Assembly: GCF_016808335.1 (NCBI RefSeq)
Contig: NC_053139.1
Coordinates: forward strand, 38,188,464 to 38,252,463
Reading direction: 5' to 3'
Source: Panicum virgatum
Lineage: Eukaryota > Streptophyta > Magnoliopsida > Poales > Poaceae
Length of the DNA stretch: 64,000 nt
This document shows positions 30,381 to 39,810 of this stretch, in pieces (the first letter of the stretch is position 1; the number at the start of each line of letters is the position of its first letter). Both the position numbers and the translations under genes were made by a program. The notes under the pieces are model-generated. The model made no database searches. It saw nothing but the letters and a program-made list of their open reading frames with translations, and was not told where the DNA came from.

Positions 30381-32933
30381 CTACGGGTCGTGCTGTCGTG
30401 GTACGGCGACGAAGCGATCCGGGTCGTCGTCGTCGGACGGAGAACTCTCTCCCTCGGTGACAGACGGAAGCTGCTGGTCTGGGTCTGAGCTCACTGGGGG
30501 AGTAACTGTCGTGGAGGCTCTCGTGCTGGCACTGCCTGGTAGAGGATCCGTAGAAGTCGTAACCGGGTCAGCAGAAGAAGTATCAATCTCTGAAGAGGTG
30601 ACTGCTGAGGCTGCCGGCTGCGTCGACTGTGGAAGCAGGGACTCCTCTACTGCTCCTCCCCCTGAAGGTGCTGCCTGAAGTGAGGAGGGGAGGGCGACCG
30701 ACTGAACCGCTGGCGGTGAGTCCTGAAAGAGTGTGGTCGCCGGCAGTGGTGAAAAGAGCGGACGACCGGCAGACCCAAAGAGTGCTGACATCGAGAACGT
30801 GGTCTCCGGTGTCGCTGAGGTAGCTGGAGCTGCAGTAGGAGCTGGAGGAGGAGGAGCTGGTGTGACGGCAAGCTGAGGTGCTCCAACACCCTGAAGGCCT
30901 GACTGTCCTGGCTGCTGCGGGGCGAGTCCGGTGTGAGAGTAAAGCTGTGAGATCATCCCGAACATCGCCATCATGCCCTGCTGCATCTGCTGGAACTGAG
31001 CGTCTGTCCTCTGTGAAACTCTGTCAATGAGGCCGACAAAACGCTCCTCGGTCGCAGCCCGCTCTCGGGCGGCCTCTCTCTGTATAGCAGCAATCTGGGC
31101 CTCATGGGCTCTCCTGGCCTCCTCCTGAGCAAGCCTGTCCTCTCTCTGCTGGGTCACGAGCTGCTGTAGCAGTGAAGTGAGCTCGGACGGCTGAGTCACC
31201 TGAGACTCAGAGACTGTAGCAGCTGCTGGTGACTCTGGAGCTGGCTCTCTAGACCCCCCTGCCTCGTGGTCGTGACTAGCTGGGGCTGCTGCAGGGAAGT
31301 ACTCTACGTCCTCGGAGGAGTCTGACTCAAGCTCAGACCAGTGTATCTCATCATCTCCCCCGGGAAGCTGTGCCTCTGCTGCTAGGAGTGCCTCATCCTC
31401 CTCTGCCACTCGTGCCTGAACCTCCGGTGACAGTCGAGCCATCGCTGCTCTATCTGCGTGTCTGCCCCTCCTCCTGTCCTGTGGAGCTGTGGGTCGGTAG
31501 ACAGGAAACCTGGGAGCCTCGTCGTGACGGTAAGGAGCACTGATGGGTGACTCTGCTGGCACTATCATAGAGCATATGTAACTGATCCAGTGCGCATAGG
31601 GAAACTGTCGCACCACACCCATCCCATCAGTGATCACATCCTCGATCTCAGCCAAAATAAAGTCAACTATGTCAAAGGGCTCGTGAGTGAGGATGTGTAG
31701 AAGCAGGAGCTGCTGCAGTCCCGTAAACCCCTCTGGGTAGCCACTCCTCGGTAACAGAGTCCTCCGGAGTGCCATGTGAACAGCGTAAGCCTCTGGGGTC
31801 AGCAAGCTCGGCACTCTGGCGTAAGAGGCTGGGAACGGCTGGCGGAAGCACTGAGTGATCGCCTCGTGAGAAGGAGCAATCCCGCCAACCATCGCCCTGC
31901 GGGGCGGATCTGAGTCCCCGTAAACCCTCTCGTGCAGCGAGACGTCGACCAGGTCAACTCCAAGAATACCAGCAATGGTCGCCCTCGACAAACCAAAGTC
32001 CTGCCCTCCAAACATGAAGTGTACAGCTCTGCGCTCGGGGGCTATCCAAGCTGTAGCGTAGAACACTCTGACCCAGTCCTCGATATAACGGTTCTGCTCC
32101 ATCTCTAGCAGTCTAGGCAGGCCTCTGAAGTGAGCAAAGTGTGCTCTCACATCTGCTCCCCCTGCTGCTGTCCTCAGTGAGACCCAGTCAAGAACCCTGT
32201 GCTGAAAGATCCGGTGGCCCCGCCTCTGGTAGGTCTCGTAGAAACTGGCCTGAAGCAAAGTCCAGAACCTCCTGTCGACTCTGCTGTCTCGGGTCACCGG
32301 GAACCAGACCTCCTCGTCAACACTCCATCTGAGCCTCTTGACCTTGGCCGCATTGGCTCGGGTCAAGTTCTGGAGCAGCACACCTGGCTCCAGACGCACA
32401 ACAGTGTCCATACGGAACACTGCGCGCTCGGCCTCTAGGGCCTCGGCTCTACGAGCTGCTGCTGCTGCAGCTGTGGACCTGCGAGGCTCCTGTGGCTGGT
32501 GACCTCCTCGCGTCCTCGGTCCAGTGCGACGCTCGGTCGCTGGTGAAGTCTCTGCTGCTGGGGATGTCTGCCGAGTGCGGCCAGACCGTCGTAGAGTCGG
32601 TGACTCCTGTGTGCTCTGCCCCTGAGACTGCTCGGACTGCTCTGCCTCTGTATCTGAATCTGCAGCTGTATCTGACTGATCTGACTCTGCTGCTGCTGCT
32701 GCTGCTGCTGCGGCTCTGGTGGCCCTGGCACCTCTGACTCTACCCATACCCCTGCCTCTGCCTCTGCCTCTGGGCTCCTCCCTGATCTGGAACGGACGAG
32801 CGCGGCCTGATGCCTGCTCCTCGGCGGCCTTGGCCACCATCTCGGCCCTCTCGGCCTCCTTCTCTGCACGAGTCCGCTTGCGAGCGGGCTTCTCGACCAC
32901 AACCTCCTTCCCCTTCCTCTTCTCACGACCCAT
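30381..32933 (-). CDS. SIRE third ORF (putative plant transposon protein, PMD-like core)
   Basis: About 850 residues if it starts at ATG 32931-32933 (MGREKRKGKEVV). The open frame extends to 33383, but the upstream part is GC-rich Arg/Pro sequence that looks like leader. Layout: basic nuclear-signal-like start (residues 4-25), RGRGRGRG stretch (55-62), acidic Ser/Gln-rich linker, folded core about 200-470 (RRFWTLLQASFYETYQ, DWVRVFYATAW, HFMFGGQDFGLSRATIAGIL), acidic linker, coiled-coil-like Gln/Arg/Glu-rich segment about 585-660, and a Ser/Thr/Pro tail. The core resembles the 'putative plant transposon protein' family (PF20167) and, more loosely, plant mobile domains. I see no signal peptide or membrane span, so an envelope role is not supported. 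It appears to have its own promoter upstream. Confidence 0.75.
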   Translation of the reverse strand: MGREKRKGKEVVVEKPARKRTRAEKEAERAEMVAKAAEEQASGRARPFQIREEPRGRGRGRGMGRVRGARATRAAAAAAAAAESDQSDTAADSDTEAEQSEQSQGQSTQESPTLRRSGRTRQTSPAAETSPATERRTGPRTRGGHQPQEPRRSTAAAAAARRAEALEAERAVFRMDTVVRLEPGVLLQNLTRANAAKVKRLRWSVDEEVWFPVTRDSRVDRRFWTLLQASFYETYQRRGHRIFQHRVLDWVSLRTAAGGADVRAHFAHFRGLPRLLEMEQNRYIEDWVRVFYATAWIAPERRAVHFMFGGQDFGLSRATIAGILGVDLVDVSLHERVYGDSDPPRRAMVGGIAPSHEAITQCFRQPFPASYARVPSLLTPEAYAVHMALRRTLLPRSGYPEGFTGLQQLLLLHILTHEPFDIVDFILAEIEDVITDGMGVVRQFPYAHWISYICSMIVPAESPISAPYRHDEAPRFPVYRPTAPQDRRRGRHADRAAMARLSPEVQARVAEEDEALLAAEAQLPGGDDEIHWSELESDSSEDVEYFPAAAPASHDHEAGGSREPAPESPAAATVSESQVTQPSELTSLLQQLVTQQREDRLAQEEARRAHEAQIAAIQREAARERAATEERFVGLIDRVSQRTDAQFQQMQQGMMAMFGMISQLYSHTGLAPQQPGQSGLQGVGAPQLAVTPAPPPPAPTAAPATSATPETTFSMSALFGSAGRPLFSPLPATTLFQDSPPAVQSVALPSSLQAAPSGGGAVEESLLPQSTQPAASAVTSSEIDTSSADPVTTSTDPLPGSASTRASTTVTPPVSSDPDQQLPSVTEGESSPSDDDDPDRFVAVPRQHDP

Positions 32934-33384
32934 CTCGACAACTGGGAGCGACAAGGACGCGGCGCTGCGAGCTAGGGCGAGCGCGATGGTTCGGGCAAAA
33001 CACCGAACACTTGGCGTGCGAGGCGAGGATGCGCGAGTAGGGTTTTGCGTGCGGCGAACTTGCGTTGTGTGGGTGATGTGGCTTGGTTTGCTTGGCTTGG
33101 GTGCGGAGAGGTGGAGCTGTGCGCTGGTGGCGGCAATGGCGGGGCGCAGGCGGCGGCGTCGCGGCGCGGTGGCGGTTGCGCGCGCGGGGCGGCGCAGAAA
33201 ACACGCGGGCGGCACAAGGCAGCGGCGCGGGCGAGCGAGGACGGCGTACTGCGGCGGCGGAGGCCTGCAGTGGCGGCGTACGGCGGCGGCGAGGTGGAAC
33301 GGCGGCGGCGCGAGCGAGTCGGGTGCGGGAGCGGAGCGGCGGCGGCGAGAAGAATAAACTGAGAGAACAGAGGCCGCGGGCAAG

Positions 33385-33740
33385 GGACATATATGACAGG
33401 TGGGCCCGCGATTTTCCTTTACGCCGGTCGATCCGACGCCTAGGGTATGAGCGCCGGTTGATTGCGTCGGTGTAGTTCACCCGAGACTCTACCAGATCTG
33501 TTTTTGAACGCCGGTTGAACCGATGCTGTCAAAGATGAACTCGTCGGTTGATTGATCAAAACACCGGTTGATTGCTAGGTCTGATTTGCATTTACTATCA
33601 CCGGTTGATCCGATGCTCTGACTTTTGTAAACGCCGGTTGAACGCCTGAAAACTTGACTGAGCTGAGACAAACTTAGTAACGCCGGTTAAACCGATGATG
33701 ATGTTCCTTTGAACGTCGGTTTAACCGGTGAAGCCAAAAA
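33385..33740 (-). promoter_or_regulatory. Internal promoter of ORF3: motif array plus TATA-like box
   Basis: Between pol and ORF3 a second array of the LTR-type motif occurs: CGCCGGTCGATCCGACG (33422-33438), CGCCGGTTGATTGCGTCGG (33452-33470), CGCCGGTTGAACCGATG (33509-33525), CACCGGTTGATCCGATG (33599-33615), CGCCGGTTGAACG (33632-33644), and a pair at 33681-33730 ending CGTCGGTTTAACCGGTG. In ORF3 sense it is followed 27 bp later by CATATATG (33388-33395), about 450 bp before the ORF3 start. This order (array, TATA, GC-rich leader) copies the LTR. Confidence 0.6.
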
Positions 33741-34365
33741 CCCCACACTCAGCTCACTCTTCTATGCTAAGTCCAATAAACTTATAAAATTCAAATAAAC
33801 TCAAGTAAATGGACTTGCATAGGCGACTTTACCCCTCAAAATAAAAGGATAGCACACTTGCTTAAATAAAATTTCTTTTTAAACACAAGGAAAAGCCGCA
33901 AGAGAGACAAAGCGCCAAATAAAATGTATGAGCCATGTCTTAAGAATATTGAAGATAGAGAGCTTCAAACTCATTATGACATGACTCACTAGGCAATAAC
34001 GCACCTAACACTTTGCTCTTTTCACTTTTCATGAATTAAGATCTTGTATATGAAAACAAGTCTTATTTTCATCAAGTGATCTCCTTTGTGACCCTTACGC
34101 ATGCAATGATGATGCAAACTACAACCACATGCGAAAGTATAATAAACATGAAGTGCACACCTATATGACAAGAAATGCATAACAATAAATTAAGATCTAC
34201 TTGTCAAGTTTGAACCCACGGGAAGCTTCTTCATGATGAGCCTTTCTACAAGCCTAGAGGAAAACAAGTGGACCACCACCTCTAGCTAAACCCTTGCTCA
34301 TCACTATCTTACCATGGTTAGACAAGTGTCCTATATGTATGCATTTTTCTATATGACATGGCAAC
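33741..34365 (-). other. Pol-ORF3 spacer
   Basis: AT-rich, non-coding stretch between the pol stop and the ORF3 promoter array. No feature beyond A-rich words. Confidence 0.6.
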
Positions 34366-37300
34366 TTACATGACGTTTGCCGCATCTAACACATTGAGCT
34401 CATTTCTTAGCCTAACAAAGGTACTCTCGTCTAGAGGTTTTGTGAATATATCCGCCAATTGCTCCTCGGATCTCACACCTTGAAGGGAAATGTCCCCCTT
34501 GGCTTCGTGATCACGCAAGAAGTGATGGCGAATATCAATGTGCTTTGTGCGAGAGTGTTGAACTGGATTCTTGGCAATTTTTACGGCACTTTCATTGTCA
34601 CAAAGGAGTGGGATCCTATCTAGTTCCACACCAAAGTCCAAAAGGGTTTGCTTCATATATAGGATTTGGGCACAACATGCACCGGCCGCTATATATTCCG
34701 CTTCCGCGGTGGACAAAGCCACGGAATTTTGCTTCTTACTTGACCAAGAAACTAGAGAACGCCCAAGCAAGTGGCAACCCCCGGAGGTACTCTTGCGATC
34801 CACACGGCTTCCGGCAAAATCCGAATCCGAGTATCCCAAGAGATCTAAACTAGCGCCTTTGGGGTACCACAAGCCTATGCTAGGAGTGTGCTTGAGATAC
34901 CGAAGGATCCTATTCACAGCCGAAAGGTGTGACTCCTTTGGGTTAGCTTGAAAGCGGGCACACAAGCACACACTAAACATTATATCGGGCCTAGATGCGG
35001 TAAGGTAAAGCAAAGACCCTATCATAGAACGATAGAGGGATTGATCAATCGGTTTACCGTCCACATCCAAGTCGAGATGCCCATTGGTTGCCATGGGTGT
35101 CTTGATTGGCTTGCACTCATCCATCTTGAACTTCTTCAAGATATCTTTGGTATATTTTTCTTGATGGATGAATGTCCCTTCCTTCATTTGTTTGACTTGA
35201 AAACCAAGGAAGAAGGTCAATTCGCCAATCATGGACATCTCGAATTCCCTAGACATCATGGTAGCAAACTCATGGCTTAGCAAATCATTAGTTGAGCCAA
35301 AGATAATATCGTCAACATAAATTTGACAAATGAAAAGATCCCCGTTGACGTCTTTAGTGAACAAAGTGGTGTCCACCCTCCCGATCTTGAAGCCTTGCAT
35401 GATTAGGAAGTCACGAAGCCTCTCATACCAAGCCCTTGGAGCTTGTTTGAGCCCATAGAGTGCCTTGTGCAACCTATAAACATGGTTAGGATTCCTCGGA
35501 TCTTCAAACCCGGGAGGTTGCTCAACATAAACAAGTTCGTTAATAACGCCATTTAAGAATGCACTTTTCACATCCATTTGATACAACTTAATGTTATGAT
35601 GTGAAGAGTAAGCAAGAAGGATACGGATAGCTTCAAGTCTTGCGACCGGAGCAAAAGTTTCACCAAAATCCAAACCTTCGACTTGAGAAAACCCTTTTGC
35701 CACAAGTCTTGCTTTGTTGCGTATCACCACCCCATGTTCATCTTGCTTGTTCCGAAAGACCCACTTGGTGCCGATGATGTTCTTGTCTTTTGGAGGAGCT
35801 TCGAGAACCCAAACTTCATTGCGGGTGAAGTTGTTCAATTCTTCTTGCATAGCCATCACCCAATCCGAGTCCTCAAGCGCTTCCTCTATGCTAGTGGGTT
35901 CAATACAAGAAACAAACGAGTGATATTCGCAAAATGAAGCATGTTTAGAGCGAGTTCTTACTCCCTTTGATGGACTACCAATGATTTGACCAATTGGATG
36001 ATCCTTGGAGATGCGACCATGCTTCACTAGCGGTACTTGCGTGGATGCTTGTTGGGGTGGATCATGGGTGACTTGTGCTTGTGGTGGAACGTTTTGCTCT
36101 TCTTGTTCTTGGACTTGGGGTGTTGGCGTTGGCACATCTTCTTGAGGTTGTGTACCATCTTTTTCTTGATCTTCATCCACTTGGGGCGCCGTGGAGGTGC
36201 TTGATGTAGATGAGGAAGGTCCTCCCCCTTGATCATTGTTTTCATGCACCTCTTCCGGCTTGATATCCCCAATGGACATATTCTTCAAAGCTTCATCAAT
36301 CTCCTCATCACCTACATTCTCATAGCCAACAACCTCCTCTTGGGAGCCATTAGATTCATCAAACTCCACATCACATGTTTCTTCAACTAACCCGGAGGTT
36401 TGATTGAATACTCTATATGCTTTGGAGTTTGATGCATAACCAAGAAAGAAACCTTCATCACATCTACTTTCAAACTTACCGAGCCTTTTCTTCTTATAGA
36501 TGAAGCATTTGCAACCAAAGACTCGAAAGTATGATATATTTGGTTTCTTCCCGGTGATGAGCTCATATGGAGTTTTCTTGAGGAGTCGGTGAGGATATAC
36601 TCGGTTGGATGCATGACACGCCGTGTTGATTGCTTCCGCCCAAAACTTCTCGGACGTGCCATAATCATCCAACATTGCTCTAGCTAGGGTGATGAGAGTC
36701 TTGTTCTTTCTTTCCACCACTCCATTTTGTTGAGGCGTGTAGGTGGCGGAAAACTCATGCTTGATGCCCTCTTCATCGCACCATTCTTCAATCTTCATGT
36801 TCTTGAACTCGGTGCCGTTGTCACTCCGAATCTTCACAATTGGGGAGTTGTACTCCCTTTGAGCTCTTCTTGCAAATGTCTTGAAGAGTTCCGGAGTTTC
36901 ACCCTTATCGCCTAGAAACATAACCCAAGTGTAACGTGAAAAATCATCAACAATTACTAGGCAATAGAGGTTACCACCAATGCTCTTGTATGTAGTTGGA
37001 CCAAAGAGATCCATGTGAAGTAGCTCGAGCGGCTTGGAGGTAGACAACATCGTCTTGATGGGATGATGTGTTGCAACTTGCTTCCCGGCTTGACATGCTT
37101 TACATAGCTTGTTCTTGTCAAAGGTGACGTCCTTCAAGCCGGTGATCATCCCTCTCTTGTGGGCTTTCTTGAGGTTGCTCATGCCAATATGAGCAATTCT
37201 TCTATGCCAAAGCCACCCAAGAGAAGACTTGGTGAAGAGGCATGTCATGGTACTTGTTTGCTTTGAAGAGAAATCCACCAAGTAAATGTTGCCATGCCTA

Positions 37301-37632
37301 AACCCCGTGAATACCAATGACTTGTCTTTTTCATGAGTTACTACAACACCATTCTTGTCAAAGGCACACGTTAGTCCAAGATCACATAATTGAGCAATTG
37401 AAATAAGATTAAAACTAAGTGCTTCTACAAACAAAACATTAGAAATAGATAAATCTTTAGAAATTGCGATTCTACCCAAACCTAAAACTTTTCCCCTTGA
37501 GTTATCACCATAGGTGACATGTTCATGATCGCCGGGGTCTTCAAGGGAGGTGAACATGCTATCATTGCCGGTCATATGTTGAGAGCAACCGCTATCAAGT
37601 ACCCAATGTTTTCCACCGGCTTTGTAGTTCAC
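34366..37632 (-). CDS. Copia Pol polyprotein (PR-INT-RT-RNase H), intact
   Basis: 1088 residues. Aspartic protease motif [11 protein letters not shown] (DSG at 13-15); integrase zinc-binding HHCC (H143 to C180); integrase core D208 (LLHMDLFG), D271 (IRSDNGTEF), E307 (NGVVERKNK); an acidic Gln/Pro linker (about 420-540); reverse transcriptase with [20 protein letters not shown] (D687) and YVDD at 772-775; and Copia-type RNase H ([11 protein letters not shown] about 931-941, STAEAEYIA about 974, [12 protein letters not shown] about 1011). All catalytic residues are present and no stop interrupts it. It makes the enzymes for cDNA synthesis and integration. The frame opens at GTG right after a TAG, +1 relative to gag, and the first ATG falls after the protease active site. 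Pol is therefore expected to be made as a Gag-Pol fusion by frameshift or splicing. Confidence 0.93.
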   Translation of the reverse strand: MNYKAGGKHWVLDSGCSQHMTGNDSMFTSLEDPGDHEHVTYGDNSRGKVLGLGRIAISKDLSISNVLFVEALSFNLISIAQLCDLGLTCAFDKNGVVVTHEKDKSLVFTGFRHGNIYLVDFSSKQTSTMTCLFTKSSLGWLWHRRIAHIGMSNLKKAHKRGMITGLKDVTFDKNKLCKACQAGKQVATHHPIKTMLSTSKPLELLHMDLFGPTTYKSIGGNLYCLVIVDDFSRYTWVMFLGDKGETPELFKTFARRAQREYNSPIVKIRSDNGTEFKNMKIEEWCDEEGIKHEFSATYTPQQNGVVERKNKTLITLARAMLDDYGTSEKFWAEAINTACHASNRVYPHRLLKKTPYELITGKKPNISYFRVFGCKCFIYKKKRLGKFESRCDEGFFLGYASNSKAYRVFNQTSGLVEETCDVEFDESNGSQEEVVGYENVGDEEIDEALKNMSIGDIKPEEVHENNDQGGGPSSSTSSTSTAPQVDEDQEKDGTQPQEDVPTPTPQVQEQEEQNVPPQAQVTHDPPQQASTQVPLVKHGRISKDHPIGQIIGSPSKGVRTRSKHASFCEYHSFVSCIEPTSIEEALEDSDWVMAMQEELNNFTRNEVWVLEAPPKDKNIIGTKWVFRNKQDEHGVVIRNKARLVAKGFSQVEGLDFGETFAPVARLEAIRILLAYSSHHNIKLYQMDVKSAFLNGVINELVYVEQPPGFEDPRNPNHVYRLHKALYGLKQAPRAWYERLRDFLIMQGFKIGRVDTTLFTKDVNGDLFICQIYVDDIIFGSTNDLLSHEFATMMSREFEMSMIGELTFFLGFQVKQMKEGTFIHQEKYTKDILKKFKMDECKPIKTPMATNGHLDLDVDGKPIDQSLYRSMIGSLLYLTASRPDIMFSVCLCARFQANPKESHLSAVNRILRYLKHTPSIGLWYPKGASLDLLGYSDSDFAGSRVDRKSTSGGCHLLGRSLVSWSSKKQNSVALSTAEAEYIAAGACCAQILYMKQTLLDFGVELDRIPLLCDNESAVKIAKNPVQHSRTKHIDIRHHFLRDHEAKGDISLQGVRSEEQLADIFTKPLDESTFVRLRNELNVLDAANVM

Positions 37633-37648
37633 CTACACACATGAGAAT

Positions 37649-39754
37649 TCACTTTTGAGTTTTAGGAACCCAAACAAGCTTTGGGCCTTGCACATGTGTG
37701 ACAAGAGCTTTTGGGACCCAAAGTTGCTTGGGGAGCTTCTTCTTTGACTCCTTAGTGAGTTTGCCAATGAATTTGGCCTTCACCTTGCCCTTCACTTTAC
37801 TCAAGAGAAAATGGTTATTTTCAAACATTGAAGAGTAATTCTTGGGTAATTTAGGAAGAGGACGTGATGGTAAAGTGCACTCCCTAGTGTGGTGCCCGGT
37901 GACTTGGCAATGTTGGCAATATGATCCAACTTCCTTGATGAAGCTAATCTTGATCTCCGGAGAAGGAGTAGTGCCTTGATTTGGCTCCGGAAATGAACCA
38001 AGACCTCTCTTGCCATAGTCACGTGCATTGTTGAAGAGAATTTCCTTGTGGATGTATTCTCCTCTTGAGAGCTTCTCCACACTACTCTTGAGGCTTGCAA
38101 CTTGATCCATCAATTCTTTTTCCCTAGACGGTGCAAGCTCGGGCAAAGCATTAGTAGCATTTGCATTAATGAGTAGGTCATCACATGAAGTAGAAGCATT
38201 GACCTTCTCAATAGTTTCATGAGCAAAGTTCTCAAGACTTGGGTCAATTGCTTCATAGGCAAATTCAAGTTCTTGATATTTGTGAGCCAACTCCCTATGC
38301 TCTTGTTTAAGCTTTTTGTGGCTCTCTTCAACTTGCTTAGCAAGTACAAGTGACTCATTGTGCTTTTTGAGCAAGTCATTGTACTTGCCAAGCAAATCGG
38401 AGTGGGCAAGCTCTAACTTTGCACGAGTGCTCTCAAGAATCTTGACTTTGCCCTTTTCCCTCTTGATGACGGATGTATACTCATTAATTAGGTTAGCAAA
38501 CTCATTAGGGTCAAGCTCATCATCACTATCATCTTCACTCTCACATACCTTAGAGTTACCTTTGGCCATGAGGCACATTGGAGGTGGAGGTAGTGATGGT
38601 TCTTCATTTGTGAGGGCGATGGTGACTATGTCTTCTTCATCACTTGAATCTTCGCTTGATGAGACATCGGTCACCCATTCTTGTTTTTCCACCAAGAAGC
38701 TTCTCTTGGTGTGCCCTTTCTTCTTTGGGAAGAGCTTGGTCTTCTTGTCATGGCTCTTCTTCTTCTCAAGCTTCTTGTTCTTGTTTATCTTCTCATCTTC
38801 TTCATCATCGCTTGAATCATGGCGATGTTTGCCTTTGTTATCCTTCTTTCTCTTGTCCGGCTTGGGGCAATCGGGAGAGATGTGTCCTTTTTCCCCACAA
38901 TTGTAGCATGTTTTGTACTTGACATCTTCCCTATACCGGAACATCCTTCTTTTGGGGTCAAAGTTGTAACCCTTCTTTTTTATCTTGTCGCTCAAGCGTG
39001 TGAACTTTCTCATCATGAGAGCAAGTTCCCCATCTTCTTCATTATCGGATGAGCTTTCATGATGATCTTCTTCTTCATTGCTTGAGCTAGATTCTTGCTT
39101 GATTATCTTGAGCTTGCGGTGCTTGTTGACCTTGGTTTTGAGAGCAATTGATTTGCTTGTAGTTGGCTCTTCTGTCATACCAAGGATACTCATTTCATGA
39201 GCGCGAATTTCGCCCACAAGCTCTCCCACTTCCATTGTATCAAGATTCTCCTTTTGAAGCATAGCATTGATAATGTTATACTTGGGCTTCGGAAGGAGCA
39301 TGAGAATCTTGCGGTTGATGGAGCCACTGTCAATTTTGGAAACTTCAAGAGCATTAATGTCCTTGACAATGACATTCAAGCGGGAATACATATCATTGCA
39401 ATTTTCATGAGCAAGCATTTTAAAAGAATCATATTTAGCTCTAAACAAGTGATATTTTTGTTCACGGACTTTTGTGGAGCCTTCATGAATTTCAATTAGC
39501 TCTTTCCATATATCACTTGCTAAGTCCATGCCATTTACTCTAGCAAAGACTTCCTCACTAATGGCTTCGAAAATTGCATTTCTAGCCTTTGCATTCCATT
39601 TTAATTGCTCGGCGGTGGGAGTTCCGGTGAATCCGGTCTTAGTGGCCAACCACACTTCGGGGGCAATCGCATCAAGGTATGCGGCCATGCGAACTTTCCA
39701 ATAGGCAAAGTTCTTGCCCTCGAAGTGAGGCGGCGAACCACCCATCTTGGCCAT
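37649..39754 (-). CDS. Copia Gag protein, intact
   Basis: 701 residues starting at ATG 39752-39754 (MAKMGGSPPHFEGKNFAYWK), about 55 bp inside the PBS. The N-terminal helical Gag core (UBN2/DUF4219 type, about 1-200) includes NAIFEAISEEVFARV and DIWKELIEIHEGSTKVREQK. Then come an acidic Ser-rich hinge, a CCHC zinc knuckle CYNCGEKGHISPDC (283-296), Lys/Asp-rich linkers, a coiled-coil-like region (about 430-520), and a second Cys/His cluster YCQHCQVTGHHTREC (about 617-631). It ends LVWVPKTQK with TGA at 37649-37651. Gag builds the virus-like particle and binds RNA. Its length is at the upper end for Copia Gag, as is usual in SIRE-type elements. Confidence 0.92.
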   Translation of the reverse strand: MAKMGGSPPHFEGKNFAYWKVRMAAYLDAIAPEVWLATKTGFTGTPTAEQLKWNAKARNAIFEAISEEVFARVNGMDLASDIWKELIEIHEGSTKVREQKYHLFRAKYDSFKMLAHENCNDMYSRLNVIVKDINALEVSKIDSGSINRKILMLLPKPKYNIINAMLQKENLDTMEVGELVGEIRAHEMSILGMTEEPTTSKSIALKTKVNKHRKLKIIKQESSSSNEEEDHHESSSDNEEDGELALMMRKFTRLSDKIKKKGYNFDPKRRMFRYREDVKYKTCYNCGEKGHISPDCPKPDKRKKDNKGKHRHDSSDDEEDEKINKNKKLEKKKSHDKKTKLFPKKKGHTKRSFLVEKQEWVTDVSSSEDSSDEEDIVTIALTNEEPSLPPPPMCLMAKGNSKVCESEDDSDDELDPNEFANLINEYTSVIKREKGKVKILESTRAKLELAHSDLLGKYNDLLKKHNESLVLAKQVEESHKKLKQEHRELAHKYQELEFAYEAIDPSLENFAHETIEKVNASTSCDDLLINANATNALPELAPSREKELMDQVASLKSSVEKLSRGEYIHKEILFNNARDYGKRGLGSFPEPNQGTTPSPEIKISFIKEVGSYCQHCQVTGHHTRECTLPSRPLPKLPKNYSSMFENNHFLLSKVKGKVKAKFIGKLTKESKKKLPKQLWVPKALVTHVQGPKLVWVPKTQK

Positions 39755-39796
39755 AGCTCTAGGCGGTGAAGCCTAATGATCTAAATGAGCAACGAG

Positions 39797-39808
39797 GCTC
39801 TGATACCA
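39797..39808 (-). other. Primer-binding site (initiator tRNA-Met)
   Basis: TGGTATCAGAGC on the minus strand, two bases inside the 5' LTR. Confidence 0.92.
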
Positions 39809-39810
39809 AT

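Noticed and set aside
34545..38922. Plus-strand ORFs opposite SIRE gag and pol
   Set aside because: They are antisense to intact, domain-rich Copia genes and have no features of their own.
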